64,000 nucleotides of DNA from Pseudoalteromonas byunsanensis (GCF_001854475.1 NZ_MNAN01000028.1:165640-229639); one strand, 5' to 3'. Counted from the first letter of the stretch, positions 28,649 through 38,069 are shown. The notes: a model not told the origin generated them from the letters alone. Translations and numbers: made by a program.

Positions 28649-29500
28649 CTAGCTTTCGACTAAATCCTCTAGGCCAACAATCAGCCATGGAGCATTCCCC
28701 TGAATTTGACGTTCTAAGTGCCAAATTTCGTGAATGGGCTCCTCTTGTTTGTCGCCCAGATCGCGGTATTTCCCTTTAAATAGGATGCTTACTTCCCATA
28801 CCTGAGGATTGGTGTCGGCACGTACTAGCTGTGAGTCTACAAACATTACCTCTGTGGCGACTTCTCCTGCACTTTCACGCTCTAGCTTGAACTGTTCAAC
28901 TAATTGTGGGCTTAAGTATTGCGCCATTGTATCGTAATCTTTGTTGTTCCATGCTTCTTGTAAGGTAAGGTAGTGCTGACGAGCACCTTGTAAAAACCCA
29001 TTTACGTCAAAGTCTCTAGGTAGATTGAAAGGAACTGAATCTTGTTGGCCAAAGCTACCTGATGTAGCTGACTGGGCTTGAAACTGTTGAGGCTGATTGA
29101 ACTGGTTAGGATTAACTTGTGGGCCACCCGCCATCTGTGGGTGTTGGCGCTTAACTAGTGCACTTTTTACCAGTTTAAAGATTAAAAACGCCGCACCTGC
29201 TAGCAATAGCATTTCTAGAAACTGAAACCCTTCGAAGTCATCACCAAGCATTGCAGCGATGAGACCACCTGCGAGTAGACCACCCAGAACGCCTGCCATA
29301 ATACCTTTTTTGCTCGACTTAGGCTTTGCAGTTGTAGGGGTTGATAGGGACTTAGTATCCGTTTGTTGTTTTTGCTGTGTGGTGCTGGTTTGATGTGTCT
29401 TGCCTGTTGACTTACTACCAAACTTTTTTCTGGCTTCTGCATTAAAGCTGCTAACGAATAACAGTGAGATCAGTGAAAAAAATATAATAAAGTTTTTCAT
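28649..29500 (-). CDS. Tim44-like domain protein
   Basis: A 283-residue membrane protein: signal-like N-terminus (residues 1-22), a Ser/Thr/Gln/Lys-rich linker (25-65), two closely spaced hydrophobic segments rich in Gly/Ala/Leu (about 66-110), a Gln/Asn/Pro-rich stretch, then a C-terminal Tim44-like domain (about 165-281; YDTMAQYLSPQLVEQFKLE ... WEVSILFKGKYRDLG). Bacterial Tim44-like proteins have no firm role. It is monocistronic, downstream of the anti-sigma gene. Confidence 0.85.
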   Translation of the reverse strand: MKNFIIFFSLISLLFVSSFNAEARKKFGSKSTGKTHQTSTTQQKQQTDTKSLSTPTTAKPKSSKKGIMAGVLGGLLAGGLIAAMLGDDFEGFQFLEMLLLAGAAFLIFKLVKSALVKRQHPQMAGGPQVNPNQFNQPQQFQAQSATSGSFGQQDSVPFNLPRDFDVNGFLQGARQHYLTLQEAWNNKDYDTMAQYLSPQLVEQFKLERESAGEVATEVMFVDSQLVRADTNPQVWEVSILFKGKYRDLGDKQEEPIHEIWHLERQIQGNAPWLIVGLEDLVES

Positions 29501-29595
29501 AACTATCCTAAAGAACTAAAACTGCTTTGAATTCTAAAGAATTAGCTGTGTGAGATAAATAGAAACAGGGCCAACAGGGGATTAAATAAGGGGAA

Positions 29596-29616
29596 CGGTA
29601 CGTACAGAACGTACCG
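29596..29616 (-). terminator. Hairpin after the anti-sigma gene
   Basis: CGGTACGT, loop ACAGA, ACGTACCG: a perfect 8-bp stem 15 bp past the anti-sigma stop. The minus-strand tail TTCCCCTTATTT is only moderately T-rich. Confidence 0.6.
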
Positions 29617-29630
29617 CTTTATTTACATGC

Positions 29631-30347
29631 CTAAAGCCAAAGAAGGGCGTTACTAACGTCTTTTTGGTATTGTTCAACAGGGGAGCCAACATTGGCAACC
29701 AATACCGTCGCTCCGTGATTGTCTTGTTCGATTACACCATTGTAACGTTCATCAGCAAATTGACCGTCGCCGCCCAAACTGTTCTTACCAGATAAAGGCA
29801 CTATAAAAACAGTCATAGGACCATGCTGTGACTGAAATACTAAGTGCAGGCTTTTCTGGCCTTTGAAGTTACAAAAAGTTGCATAAGTGACTTTACCGGG
29901 CAGTGCCTCAAGTCTTGCGCCAAACAGTGATAGCTTGTCGTTAACCGCTTGCAGGGCAATTTCTTCTTTCCCTTCGAAAGCGACCTGCTCGTGACGTACA
30001 TGTGCTAGAGCATGTTCGCCAGCCAATAATGGTGCTTGAGTTGCGCTCATAAAGTACAAGCCAAGCGCGAAGGTTGCGCTAGCGGCTGTGGCAAATGGAG
30101 TACGGTAGCGACGAAACCAGCGCTTTTTCACCACATCGTTGTGATTATTATCAGCTTGCTGGGTTGCTAAAATACGTTCTGCCAAGCCCTCAGGTACTTC
30201 GACATCAAGCGCTTTTACAATTTGAGCATCAAAAGCTTGAAGTTCCTCTAATAAGGCGTTTTGCTCAGCGTTATTTGCAGCCTCTTGCGCTACGTCCTTA
30301 TCATTTGGATCTGCAAAAAGGCGGCGACGAAATTCTAGTTCATTCAT
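29631..30347 (-). CDS. DUF3379-type membrane anti-sigma factor
   Basis: A 238-residue single-span protein: cytoplasmic N-terminal segment (1-90) beginning MNELEFRRRLFADPNDKDV, one membrane segment (about 96-112), and a periplasmic domain. This topology and the one-base overlap with an ECF sigma gene fit the DUF3379 proteins found beside RpoE-like sigma factors. Likely role is to hold the sigma factor at the membrane until an envelope signal; the signal is unknown. Confidence 0.84.
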   Translation of the reverse strand: MNELEFRRRLFADPNDKDVAQEAANNAEQNALLEELQAFDAQIVKALDVEVPEGLAERILATQQADNNHNDVVKKRWFRRYRTPFATAASATFALGLYFMSATQAPLLAGEHALAHVRHEQVAFEGKEEIALQAVNDKLSLFGARLEALPGKVTYATFCNFKGQKSLHLVFQSQHGPMTVFIVPLSGKNSLGGDGQFADERYNGVIEQDNHGATVLVANVGSPVEQYQKDVSNALLWL

Positions 30348-30862
30348 CAGTTTTGTGCCCCTTTCAATGGTTCTTGACGTTCAGTTAGTGCCTCTTTGAG
30401 CTGATTACGAGCTCGATAAAGGCGAGTCATTACTGTGTTTTTGTTCAACTCTAAAATGTCTGCGATTTCATCGCCGGAACAACCCATAATAACTTGCAGT
30501 AACAACGGCTCTCGATATTCAACAGAGAGTTTATTTATCTGCCTTTGTATAACGGCTTGCTCCATTTCATCATCTAAACTTGTACCTGTGTTGTCTACGA
30601 TCGTGTCGTTATCCACATCAGCGTAATCAAACTGTTTTCTCTCAAAACGCCGCGCATTTTCACGACGTAAAATTGTTAATAACCAAGGCTTGGCTGCATT
30701 TTCATCTTGGAGAGAGTCCAGTGAACGCCATGCCCGTAAAAAAGTTTCTTGAACTAAGTCTTCGGCTATGGTCGGGTCTTGGCATAACCAATAGGCGAAG
30801 CGATAAAGCTCACCATGGTAGACCTGTACTAAAGCTTCGTAGCGTTTTTGTTTTGTGGTCAT
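30347..30862 (-). CDS. ECF sigma-70 factor (RpoE-like)
   Basis: A 171-residue ECF sigma factor with region 2 (residues about 12-75; YRFAYWLCQDPTIAEDLVQETFLRAWRSL) and region 4 (about 115-165; LSVEYREPLLLQVIMGCSGDEIADIL, then NTVMTRLYRARNQLKE) and no region 3. Its TGA overlaps the anti-sigma ATG by one base, so the two are made together. Target promoters cannot be read here. Confidence 0.93.
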   Translation of the reverse strand: MTTKQKRYEALVQVYHGELYRFAYWLCQDPTIAEDLVQETFLRAWRSLDSLQDENAAKPWLLTILRRENARRFERKQFDYADVDNDTIVDNTGTSLDDEMEQAVIQRQINKLSVEYREPLLLQVIMGCSGDEIADILELNKNTVMTRLYRARNQLKEALTERQEPLKGAQN

Positions 30863-30917
30863 GCTAATAAGACCTTATGATCCGCGAATTTATTACATCA
30901 CGATAAAAATTAATTTT

Positions 30918-30946
30918 CACCTGACTCAGTATAGTTGAGTCAGGTG
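30918..30946 (-). terminator. Terminator overlapping the end of batD
   Basis: A perfect 11-bp stem CACCTGACTCA / TGAGTCAGGTG with a 7-nt loop. On the minus strand the left arm encodes the last batD codons, the stop lies at the loop, and AAAATTAATTTTTATCG follows. It separates the bat operon from the sigma gene. Confidence 0.8.
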
Positions 30947-32575
30947 AGCGCTATCTTGTGCTGCTTGTTTTTTTATTGCTGTTTGTAACAGTTGGTATAT
31001 CGTTGTTAAATCAGCACTGTGGTTGCTATTACTATAAAGAGATGCCTGAAGTTTAGCAATTTCATTGCTAAGCTCTGGGGTGTCTAATAGTCGCAGCCAT
31101 GTATCAAATCCGAGTTCTGGTGCTTGTTGCTTGGCGAATGCTCTTAACGCTTGATAAAAGCCATGGGCATTATTTTGTTTTACTGCGGCTTTTAGGGCTG
31201 CCATAGGATCTTGGGGTTGTGCTGTTGATATAGTCCGTGGCTTTGCAGCCTTCGGTTTCCATAGCAGCCAGATGGCCAGAGTCAGCAGCCAAAGTACATA
31301 GCCAGATCCCATCAACATCCAGTCGAAAAGTGTTTTATCCGCTGTTGTTACCGGCGTTTCCGTCGGTAAGTTTGGTACTGATTGGTTCGGTTGTTCGGCA
31401 CTACTTTGGGTATTTGTTGGCAACGCTGGCGCTGCAACGGATGCTGCAGGTTGATTCGGATCGGCAACAACTGTGATACTTCGTGCTGGTAAAGTGGCGT
31501 AACTGACCTTATTGATAACCGTGTTAAACCATGGGATTTTCACTTCTGGCAGAGTGTATGTACCAGGCTGTTGTGGTACTAATGCGTGCGATGACACCAG
31601 TTGTGAGATCACGCGTCCATCACGACTAAGTTGATTTCTATCGCTCTCATCTGGATAACTACGAATACCAGAGATAGTATCTAGTTCGATATCTGGGAGT
31701 TGCTCTTGTGTCACGCCTAAAGCCGTCAGAGTAATGGTACGCGTAATTGGAGTGCCCACAGAGACAGTCTCATCGGCGGGTTGCCATTCTTCACTAAGGT
31801 TGACCAACTCACTAGGCAACCATGCACCTTGATAAGTGTCAGGGATAGGTTTCACGTCTAGTTGCGTATCGTCGGCGATAGCTGACACCGCCATACGGCG
31901 ATAACTTTCTCTTACCTGACCATTAAATACTGGTGCTGTAATGGTAAAACTGCCGCTTTTTTGCGGCTGTATCAAGTACTCGCGAGTGATGACCATATAA
32001 CGGCGTCCATCCACCACTTCGTAGTCTTCTTTTTGTTTACCCATTTGTGAAATTTGCGCGTCCGCCATCTCTGGGGTGGTGAGTTGTCCATCAAGTAAAT
32101 CTTTGCCTAGGTATAACTTAACTGTGTATAAACCCGCTTGCTGCACGTAAAGAGAGCTTGGTGTCAGCTCTGTTGTTACAAAAATGTCTTTTTGCTGCTG
32201 TCCATCATCACTACGTGGCACCACTTTTAACTGGATAGGTTCAGAGCGCTTTGAAGCCACTTCAAAAGCAGGGATCGTGAAAGTTCCTGGCTTTCTAGCC
32301 ATTATCCGCATTTGCCATGTGGTTTTGCTACTCATGCTACCGTTAATAATACTGGTACGAGAGCCAACGCTCACCGGACTGGTTACAAACTGCTGTGATA
32401 AAGCACTGGTGTCGGGTTGTGCGCCAGAGACTTTACCATCGGCTTCAATTGTGAGGGTGAAATATTCTCCCACCAGCACAGGATTTTTATCGACGGTGGC
32501 AGTGAGGTTATCAATCGCCATAGTTGGGCGTAAAAACAATAAAAGGAATACGGAAATTAACAAGCGTATTACCAT
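30926..32575 (-). CDS. batD: BatD, Bacteroides-aerotolerance-type protein
   Basis: A 549-residue envelope protein: signal peptide (1-20), a beta-rich exported region (TATVDKNPVLVGEYFTLTIEAD, GKVSGAQPDTSALSQQF) made of repeated Ig-like strands, a membrane segment near residues 420-438, and a short cytoplasmic tail. This is the BatD (oxygen-tolerance) plan. It overlaps batB/C by 7 bp at the end of the operon. The bat system is linked to stress tolerance in several bacteria, but the mechanism is unclear. Confidence 0.9.
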   Translation of the reverse strand: MVIRLLISVFLLLFLRPTMAIDNLTATVDKNPVLVGEYFTLTIEADGKVSGAQPDTSALSQQFVTSPVSVGSRTSIINGSMSSKTTWQMRIMARKPGTFTIPAFEVASKRSEPIQLKVVPRSDDGQQQKDIFVTTELTPSSLYVQQAGLYTVKLYLGKDLLDGQLTTPEMADAQISQMGKQKEDYEVVDGRRYMVITREYLIQPQKSGSFTITAPVFNGQVRESYRRMAVSAIADDTQLDVKPIPDTYQGAWLPSELVNLSEEWQPADETVSVGTPITRTITLTALGVTQEQLPDIELDTISGIRSYPDESDRNQLSRDGRVISQLVSSHALVPQQPGTYTLPEVKIPWFNTVINKVSYATLPARSITVVADPNQPAASVAAPALPTNTQSSAEQPNQSVPNLPTETPVTTADKTLFDWMLMGSGYVLWLLTLAIWLLWKPKAAKPRTISTAQPQDPMAALKAAVKQNNAHGFYQALRAFAKQQAPELGFDTWLRLLDTPELSNEIAKLQASLYSNSNHSADLTTIYQLLQTAIKKQAAQDSAHLTQLY

Positions 32576-34479
32576 GATTTTTCAACTCCTTGTGGACGGC
32601 GTTGTTGAGCGCGTTGCTGGGCTTTAAGTTGCATTTTATTGCGTAACAAAATAGCAGGATCATCAGGTACTTTTCTTAGTAACTGATTAATTTGCTGCGC
32701 TTTTTCTTTCTCTTCAGGGGTGAGTGGTTGAGCTGCAACAGACGCGGCTTGCGCCTTTTCAGAGTTCTCTTGTGAGCTGGCTTCGGCTGGCTGTTGTTGC
32801 ATCGCAGCTTGGGCATCTTGTTCATCACTCATTTGTTGCTCAGTTTGCTCAGCACTTTGAGGTTGCGGCTCTGTAGTAGGATCGCTTTGCATATCGGGTT
32901 GGTTGTTTTGACCACCTTGCTGCTGTTGGTCACCTTGTTGCTGTTGGTCACCTTGCTGCTGTTGGTCACCTTGTTGCTGTTGGTCACCTTGTTGCTGTTG
33001 GTCACCTTGTTGCTGTTGGTCACCTTGTTGCTGTTGGTCACCTTGTTGCTGTTGGTCACCTTGTTGCTGTTGGTCACCTTGCTGCTGTTGGTCACCTTGC
33101 TGCTGTTGGTCACCTTGCTGTTGGTTGTCTTGCTGCTGCTTGAGTTGTTCAACAAGTTTTTTATTGTCAGCCGCTTCGCTAAAGTCAGGGTTAAATGCTA
33201 ACGCTTGTTCATAAGCTGCAATAGCAGCGTCTAGTTCGCCTTGTTGAGCAAGTGCATTTCCATAATTGTATTGGCCCAATGCAGATTGGGTGTTTTGCAA
33301 AACTTTAGCAGCCTGCTCGTAGTTGCCCTGTTTGTATAGAGCGGCGCCTTTAAGCTCGGGATTGTCCGCATTGACGGCGCTGGAAAAGTCATCACTTTGG
33401 TACGCGCCAAGGGCATTCTGATCGGTATTTTTAAACCAACTCTGCCAGTCAGCGGCCATTGACTGCTCAACCGGCGCGACTATGAATAGCACGGCCATTA
33501 GGGTGATCCCTGCACGGCGAATGAGTAATAATGCTAGAGGCAGTAATAGGAGCAAACCATATTGCCCCGCGTCTATACGCCAAAGTGCTTGGCTTTGGTG
33601 AGTTTCATTTAGCACATCATCATTTCTAATTTTAGGTTTAAAGGCTTTAATATCCTGAGCTCCTGGGCTGTAGCGAACAAGCTTGCCACCATGGCCTTTA
33701 GCTAGTCCAGCCAAACGGGCAAAGTTAATTGTCGGTACGACGATTTGTCCAGAGGAATCTTTCAAAAATCCGCCTGCAGGTACAGCGATTGGCGCACCTT
33801 GTTCGGTACCAATACCATAAATACTTAATTGATAATGTTCGTTCTTCAATTCAGAAGTGATGTCATCAACATCATTTTGGTCTAATCCGTCAGTCACTAA
33901 AATGATGTCTCCTTGGGCATAACCCGCCTGCTTTAGTAACGAGACTGATTGCGCAATGCCCGCCAGTACATTAGAGCCTCTACCGGGCATAATCTCTGGG
34001 CTTAGGCTAGGTATTAAATTGGCAAGTGTTGCAGCATCACTGGTCAGAGGGGATACTGTAAAGGCATCACCGGCATAGGCGACTAAAGCAGTTTCACCTT
34101 CTTTAAATAACTCGATCATGTCAAGGGCTTTAAAACGCGCTTGTGTCAAACGGTTTGGGGTTATGTCGGTTGCATACATTGAATATGACATATCCATCAA
34201 CAGTACACGCGCTTGTTTAGCTTGATATACTGGAACCTGTTGTTTTTCGAAACTGGGGCCCGCTACGCTCAAAATACCAATTAACAAAAACAGACTCATT
34301 AACAGAGGGCTACTTTGTTTTCTTTGCTGCTTACCTTCACTGAGCATAACCGCTGCCAGGTGAGGTGCTATCAGGTCACTGTGCTTGTGATTATTTCTTT
34401 TCACAAACTGTATGCACGAGATAAGCAACCAAGGTATGAGAAGCCACAGTAGCGTAGGGCGAATAAATACAAACTCCAT
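32569..34479 (-). CDS. BatB/BatC fusion: VWA and TPR protein with Gln-rich repeat
   Basis: A 636-residue protein: membrane segments near 8-25 and 60-77, a VWA domain (about 85-285) with the MIDAS motif DMSYS (DxSxS), membrane segments near 305-345, TPR repeats (about 370-445; YNYGNALAQQGELDAAIAAYEQAL), a low-complexity stretch with 11 copies of GDQQQQ (about residues 457-522), and a Gln/Glu/Ala-rich tail. BatB and BatC are separate in many genomes; here they are fused. It lies 1 bp after batA. Confidence 0.9.
   Translation of the reverse strand: MEFVFIRPTLLWLLIPWLLISCIQFVKRNNHKHSDLIAPHLAAVMLSEGKQQRKQSSPLLMSLFLLIGILSVAGPSFEKQQVPVYQAKQARVLLMDMSYSMYATDITPNRLTQARFKALDMIELFKEGETALVAYAGDAFTVSPLTSDAATLANLIPSLSPEIMPGRGSNVLAGIAQSVSLLKQAGYAQGDIILVTDGLDQNDVDDITSELKNEHYQLSIYGIGTEQGAPIAVPAGGFLKDSSGQIVVPTINFARLAGLAKGHGGKLVRYSPGAQDIKAFKPKIRNDDVLNETHQSQALWRIDAGQYGLLLLLPLALLLIRRAGITLMAVLFIVAPVEQSMAADWQSWFKNTDQNALGAYQSDDFSSAVNADNPELKGAALYKQGNYEQAAKVLQNTQSALGQYNYGNALAQQGELDAAIAAYEQALAFNPDFSEAADNKKLVEQLKQQQDNQQQGDQQQQGDQQQQGDQQQQGDQQQQGDQQQQGDQQQQGDQQQQGDQQQQGDQQQQGDQQQQGDQQQQGGQNNQPDMQSDPTTEPQPQSAEQTEQQMSDEQDAQAAMQQQPAEASSQENSEKAQAASVAAQPLTPEEKEKAQQINQLLRKVPDDPAILLRNKMQLKAQQRAQQRRPQGVEKSW
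32913..33124 (-). repeat. 18-bp tandem repeat encoding GDQQQQ
   Basis: Eleven full 18-bp units (32913-33110) plus a partial one, with only synonymous differences at a few positions (for example GCTGCTG versus GTTGCTG on the plus strand). The unit length is a multiple of three, so copy change keeps the reading frame. Stop-free shadow frames on both strands across it are products of the repeat, not genes. Confidence 0.97.
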
Positions 34480-34480
34480 A

Positions 34481-35467
34481 TTACACCTCCTGTCTCATGC
34501 CACGCAGGGCTTTCAATAAAACGGCTAGTGTAATCAGTAGCAAAGCTCCGCCAAGCGGCCAGTAAAATAGCGCTAACTGCGGACGAAAAGTTTGTGCTTC
34601 ATCCGACACTGGTTCAAGTTTATCCAGCTCTTGATAAATCTGCTGTAAACCTGCAACATCCTTTGCTCTGAAGTACAGCCCTCCGGTCTCTTTAGAAATA
34701 TGTTTGAGAGTTGCTTCGTCAATGCTACCGCCGCCGACGCCGCCCATTCCAAATAAACTAAAACCACCTAGACCATCAGAGCCAACCCCTACAGTGTACA
34801 CTTTTATACCTTCTTCTCGTGCTAAGATCAGTGCATCATCAGGACTTAGATTTCCAGCGGTATTTTGACCATCGGTCAGCAAAATTAAAACTCGGTTGCT
34901 TTGCTGTTTTTGACTAAAACGTTTTACCGCAAGCCCTAGCGCGTCACCGATGGCTGTAGCCCGGCCAACTAAGCCTATTTGTGCCTCGCTTAGCATTTGA
35001 CTCACAGTATTGAGATCTCTTGTTAGCGGAGTTTGTAAAAATGCCGTATCGCCAAATAAAATTAAGCCTAGTCGGTCACCTTGGCGTTGCTCAATAAATT
35101 CACCTAACACAGCTTTGACAACAGACAACCTATCTATGTATCGGCCTTGATATTCCATGTCTTGTTCTGTCATAGACCCTGACAGGTCTACAGCCAGCAT
35201 GATGTCGCGGCCTTCGTTGGGCAGAGCAATAGGCTCGTCGAGCCAGTTAGGATTTGCCGCTGCCACCACAAGCAGAAGCCAAATCAGTGATTCTAGCCAA
35301 CGCATACTACGGTTTTGCTGTACAGCTTTAGGGGCAAGTGCGGCGAGATTTGCAAAACTAGGCATACGCAGACGAGCACTGGCGGTGTGCTGTACGGGTT
35401 TTAACTTCGCTAGCAACCAAGGTAATGGCAATAATACAAAGGCCCAAGGCCAAGTGAACTCAAACAT
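34481..35467 (-). CDS. batA: BatA, VWA-domain membrane protein
   Basis: A 328-residue protein with membrane segments at about 5-20 and 60-75, a VWA domain (about 88-285) with MIDAS motif DLSGS and LLTDGQNTAGN, and a C-terminal membrane segment (about 300-320). This is the BatA layout. It overlaps the DUF4381 gene by 8 bp, so it is translated with it. It likely forms a membrane complex with the other Bat proteins; that is known only in outline. Confidence 0.92.
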   Translation of the reverse strand: MFEFTWPWAFVLLPLPWLLAKLKPVQHTASARLRMPSFANLAALAPKAVQQNRSMRWLESLIWLLLVVAAANPNWLDEPIALPNEGRDIMLAVDLSGSMTEQDMEYQGRYIDRLSVVKAVLGEFIEQRQGDRLGLILFGDTAFLQTPLTRDLNTVSQMLSEAQIGLVGRATAIGDALGLAVKRFSQKQQSNRVLILLTDGQNTAGNLSPDDALILAREEGIKVYTVGVGSDGLGGFSLFGMGGVGGGSIDEATLKHISKETGGLYFRAKDVAGLQQIYQELDKLEPVSDEAQTFRPQLALFYWPLGGALLLITLAVLLKALRGMRQEV

Positions 35468-35894
35468 CGATGGCCTCTTTTAATTTAAAGTTTTTGATGG
35501 CCAGACGCAGCTTAGGTGCCAGCTCAGCACTAGGTTGTGGACTGTAAAGCGTATCAAGCTCTTGAGCATTAAAAGGATGTCCACTCAACTGAGTTAAGCG
35601 AGTTGCCCAGAGCTGGTTAGAGCCAGCAACTGCTTGGTTGCCGTAGTAGTGCTTAGTTAGGCGTTTAATTAATATGTGCAATTGCTGAGCGTCATGTTGA
35701 TGTTGCTCGCACTGACTGATTGCTTCACGTTTTGCGCGCTTGTGTTGCCAAGCTTTGTATCGCCACACGATAAGCAAAATTATGAGTATAAGTAGTGTCG
35801 AAATGATGGCCCATGTTGCAGGTGATAACGGCCACCATGATACTTCGCTTGGTGGCATTACGTCGTGTAATGCATCTAGTGGAGAAGCCTGCAT
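35460..35894 (-). CDS. DUF4381 protein of the bat operon
   Basis: A 144-residue protein with one membrane segment (about 26-46; TWAIISTLLILIILLIVW) and a basic then helical cytoplasmic tail. A DUF4381 gene between DUF58 and batA is usual in gammaproteobacterial bat operons. It starts 5 bp after the DUF58 stop. Function unknown. Confidence 0.83.
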   Translation of the reverse strand: MQASPLDALHDVMPPSEVSWWPLSPATWAIISTLLILIILLIVWRYKAWQHKRAKREAISQCEQHQHDAQQLHILIKRLTKHYYGNQAVAGSNQLWATRLTQLSGHPFNAQELDTLYSPQPSAELAPKLRLAIKNFKLKEAIDV

Positions 35895-35899
35895 AACTG

Positions 35900-36865
35900 T
35901 TAATACCTCGAAAGCTGTGATTCTAAGGGCGTTGCCGCACTAAAAGATTGCATGGTCATACCCGCACGTTTTAAGCGAGTTAGGCGCTTGGCGAACACAT
36001 CAGCTGCCTGTTCGGCAAATTTGCTGCGAAACTGTTTATCCATCAGTGGCAATGTCCAGATACCAGCACCAGCCTCAACCGTGATGGCTTCGCGGTAGGC
36101 GGGTAGTTGGTGCTCAAAAGGATCGCTAATATGACAGCCGATCAGTTCACAATGACGTGCCAGTCGTTCCAACTGCTTAAAGCTGGTATCACTAAGGTGA
36201 TTAAAGTCTGAAATCAAGTAGACTAGACTGCCGGGTTTGGCCAGATGAGTTAGCCGCTTGAGGTTGTCGGCAAAGCTATTCTCTTGTTGTTGACTTTCAA
36301 CAACTAGCTCGCGGTTTAGTAAGGCTTGTTGATGAATATCACATAACTGATGACACAACGACAATACGCCTTTGTCTCGCGCAGCTGGCTTGAGCTCATG
36401 ATGCCCATATTCGCTAAACACAATGCCACCGAGTCGATCACCGCGCTGACATGCAGACCATGCGACTAAAGCACTTAAATGAGCTGCTTGCACTGACTTG
36501 AGCAGTAACTTACTACCAAACAGCATGCTGTTTGTGAGATCCGTAAATACGAATACTGGTCGCTCTTTTTCTTCTTGATAGAGTTTAGTGTGCGCTTCAC
36601 CCGTTCTTGCGGTAACGCGCCAGTCGATAGCACGGATATCGTCACCATATTGGTATTGGCGTACCTCTGCGAACTCCATACCTCGGCCTTTATGAGGTGC
36701 TAAATATTGACCCGCTTGAGTACTTTTGATCCGTGCTCTTGGCTTCAGCGACAATAAGTTGGCTTTGGGCTTGTAATACAGTAACTCTTTCAAGCCCAAT
36801 TGTGCGCCATTACTATGGCACTGCTCTAACCATGCTTGGGTTGATAACTGAGTTTGTTGTTTCAT
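35900..36865 (-). CDS. DUF58 protein of the moxR-bat operon
   Basis: A 321-residue soluble protein with the DUF58 signature GRGMEFAEVRQYQYGDDIRAIDWRVTARTGE near residues 60-90 (given in parts) and a following VWA-like domain (VFTDLTNSMLFGS). DUF58 proteins accompany MoxR ATPases and are thought to bridge them to VWA proteins. It overlaps moxR by one base. Confidence 0.92.
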   Translation of the reverse strand: MKQQTQLSTQAWLEQCHSNGAQLGLKELLYYKPKANLLSLKPRARIKSTQAGQYLAPHKGRGMEFAEVRQYQYGDDIRAIDWRVTARTGEAHTKLYQEEKERPVFVFTDLTNSMLFGSKLLLKSVQAAHLSALVAWSACQRGDRLGGIVFSEYGHHELKPAARDKGVLSLCHQLCDIHQQALLNRELVVESQQQENSFADNLKRLTHLAKPGSLVYLISDFNHLSDTSFKQLERLARHCELIGCHISDPFEHQLPAYREAITVEAGAGIWTLPLMDKQFRSKFAEQAADVFAKRLTRLKRAGMTMQSFSAATPLESQLSRY

Positions 36866-37821
36866 TACGGTACAGGCACTAAATCAACGATTCGACTGAT
36901 CACTTCATCTTTGCTGATGCCATCCGCTTGAGCTTCGTAGCTTAGGATAATGCGGTGACGCAAAACATTGTGGACCACAGCTTGAATATCTTCAGGGGTT
37001 ACAAAGTCTCGCTCATGTAGCCATGCATGTGCACGTGCACATTTGTCTAACGCTATCGTTGCGCGTGGGCTTGCGCCAAACTCAATCCATGCACCAAGCT
37101 GTGCATCTAGTTTCGAACCTTGACGTGTGGCGATAATCAGTTGTACCAAATATTGTTCAAGTGGCTCGGCTAGATGCATTGATAATACACTTTTACGGGC
37201 CGCAAATAAGGATGCCTGACTTATAGGAGTGAAGCTTACAGCTTCTTGTTCTAAGGCCTCTCCACGCGTCAGTCGTAAAATTGCCAGTTCATTTTCAGCG
37301 TGTGGGTAGTCTATATTTAGGTGCAGCAAGAAGCGGTCTAACTGGGCTTCTGGCAACGGATATGTTCCTTCTTGTTCAAGCGGGTTTTGTGTCGCCATAA
37401 CCATGAACAAATCGGATAATGGATAAGTATTTTTGCCTACTGTGATTTGTCTTTCAGCCATCGCTTCAAGCAGCGCAGATTGCACTTTAGCTGGGGCTCG
37501 GTTGATCTCATCAGCTAGTATTAGATTGTGAAACAACGGGCCTTTTTCAAATACAAATTCGCTGGTTTGTTGACGATAAATATCCGTACCCGTGACGTCT
37601 GCAGGTAATAAATCAGGGGTAAACTGTACACGTTGAAAGCTGCCTTCTATGCCTTTTGCCAAGGCATTCACCGCTCGAGTTTTAGCAAGTCCAGGCGGAC
37701 CTTCAACCAAAAGGTGACCATCAGCCAAAACAGCGATAAGCAATGCCTGAGTCAAAGCAGGCTGACCAATAATTTGTGTGTCGAGATAGTGTTTTAATTG
37801 TGTAAATTCATTTACTGCCAT
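36865..37821 (-). CDS. MoxR-family AAA+ ATPase
   Basis: A 318-residue AAA+ ATPase with Walker A EGPPGLAKTR near residues 40-50, Walker B LILADEINRAPAKVQSALLEAM, sensor 1 MVMATQNP, and C-terminal AAA lid. MoxR proteins act as chaperones for VWA-containing complexes. It is the first gene of the six-gene operon, with promoter space in the 282-bp gap shared with fadI. Confidence 0.94.
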   Translation of the reverse strand: MAVNEFTQLKHYLDTQIIGQPALTQALLIAVLADGHLLVEGPPGLAKTRAVNALAKGIEGSFQRVQFTPDLLPADVTGTDIYRQQTSEFVFEKGPLFHNLILADEINRAPAKVQSALLEAMAERQITVGKNTYPLSDLFMVMATQNPLEQEGTYPLPEAQLDRFLLHLNIDYPHAENELAILRLTRGEALEQEAVSFTPISQASLFAARKSVLSMHLAEPLEQYLVQLIIATRQGSKLDAQLGAWIEFGASPRATIALDKCARAHAWLHERDFVTPEDIQAVVHNVLRHRIILSYEAQADGISKDEVISRIVDLVPVP

Positions 37822-38069
37822 TGCTTTGTCCTTGTTGTGACAAATTTTTGCTCTAAGTTATATGGGTTTGTTGTCTGAACTCAAGTGTAGATTAACATTT
37901 TTGCGTCATACTTAGACTCTGGTTTTTTGAATAGTTCCCGAGTTTTTTCAATAACTTTTGCGACTGTATAAAAAAACGACTAGGGTAAGGGGTGTTTGAT
38001 TCTTTTGTAACCAATTTTGATTTTACTATTGGCATTGCTGAAGCGGTTGTTTAGAATCAGGTAAAATTT

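Noticed and set aside
32794-33201. Long open frames on both strands across the Gln repeat
   Set aside because: They are produced by the 18-bp repeat, which has no stops in any frame; the Bat protein frame has clear domains.
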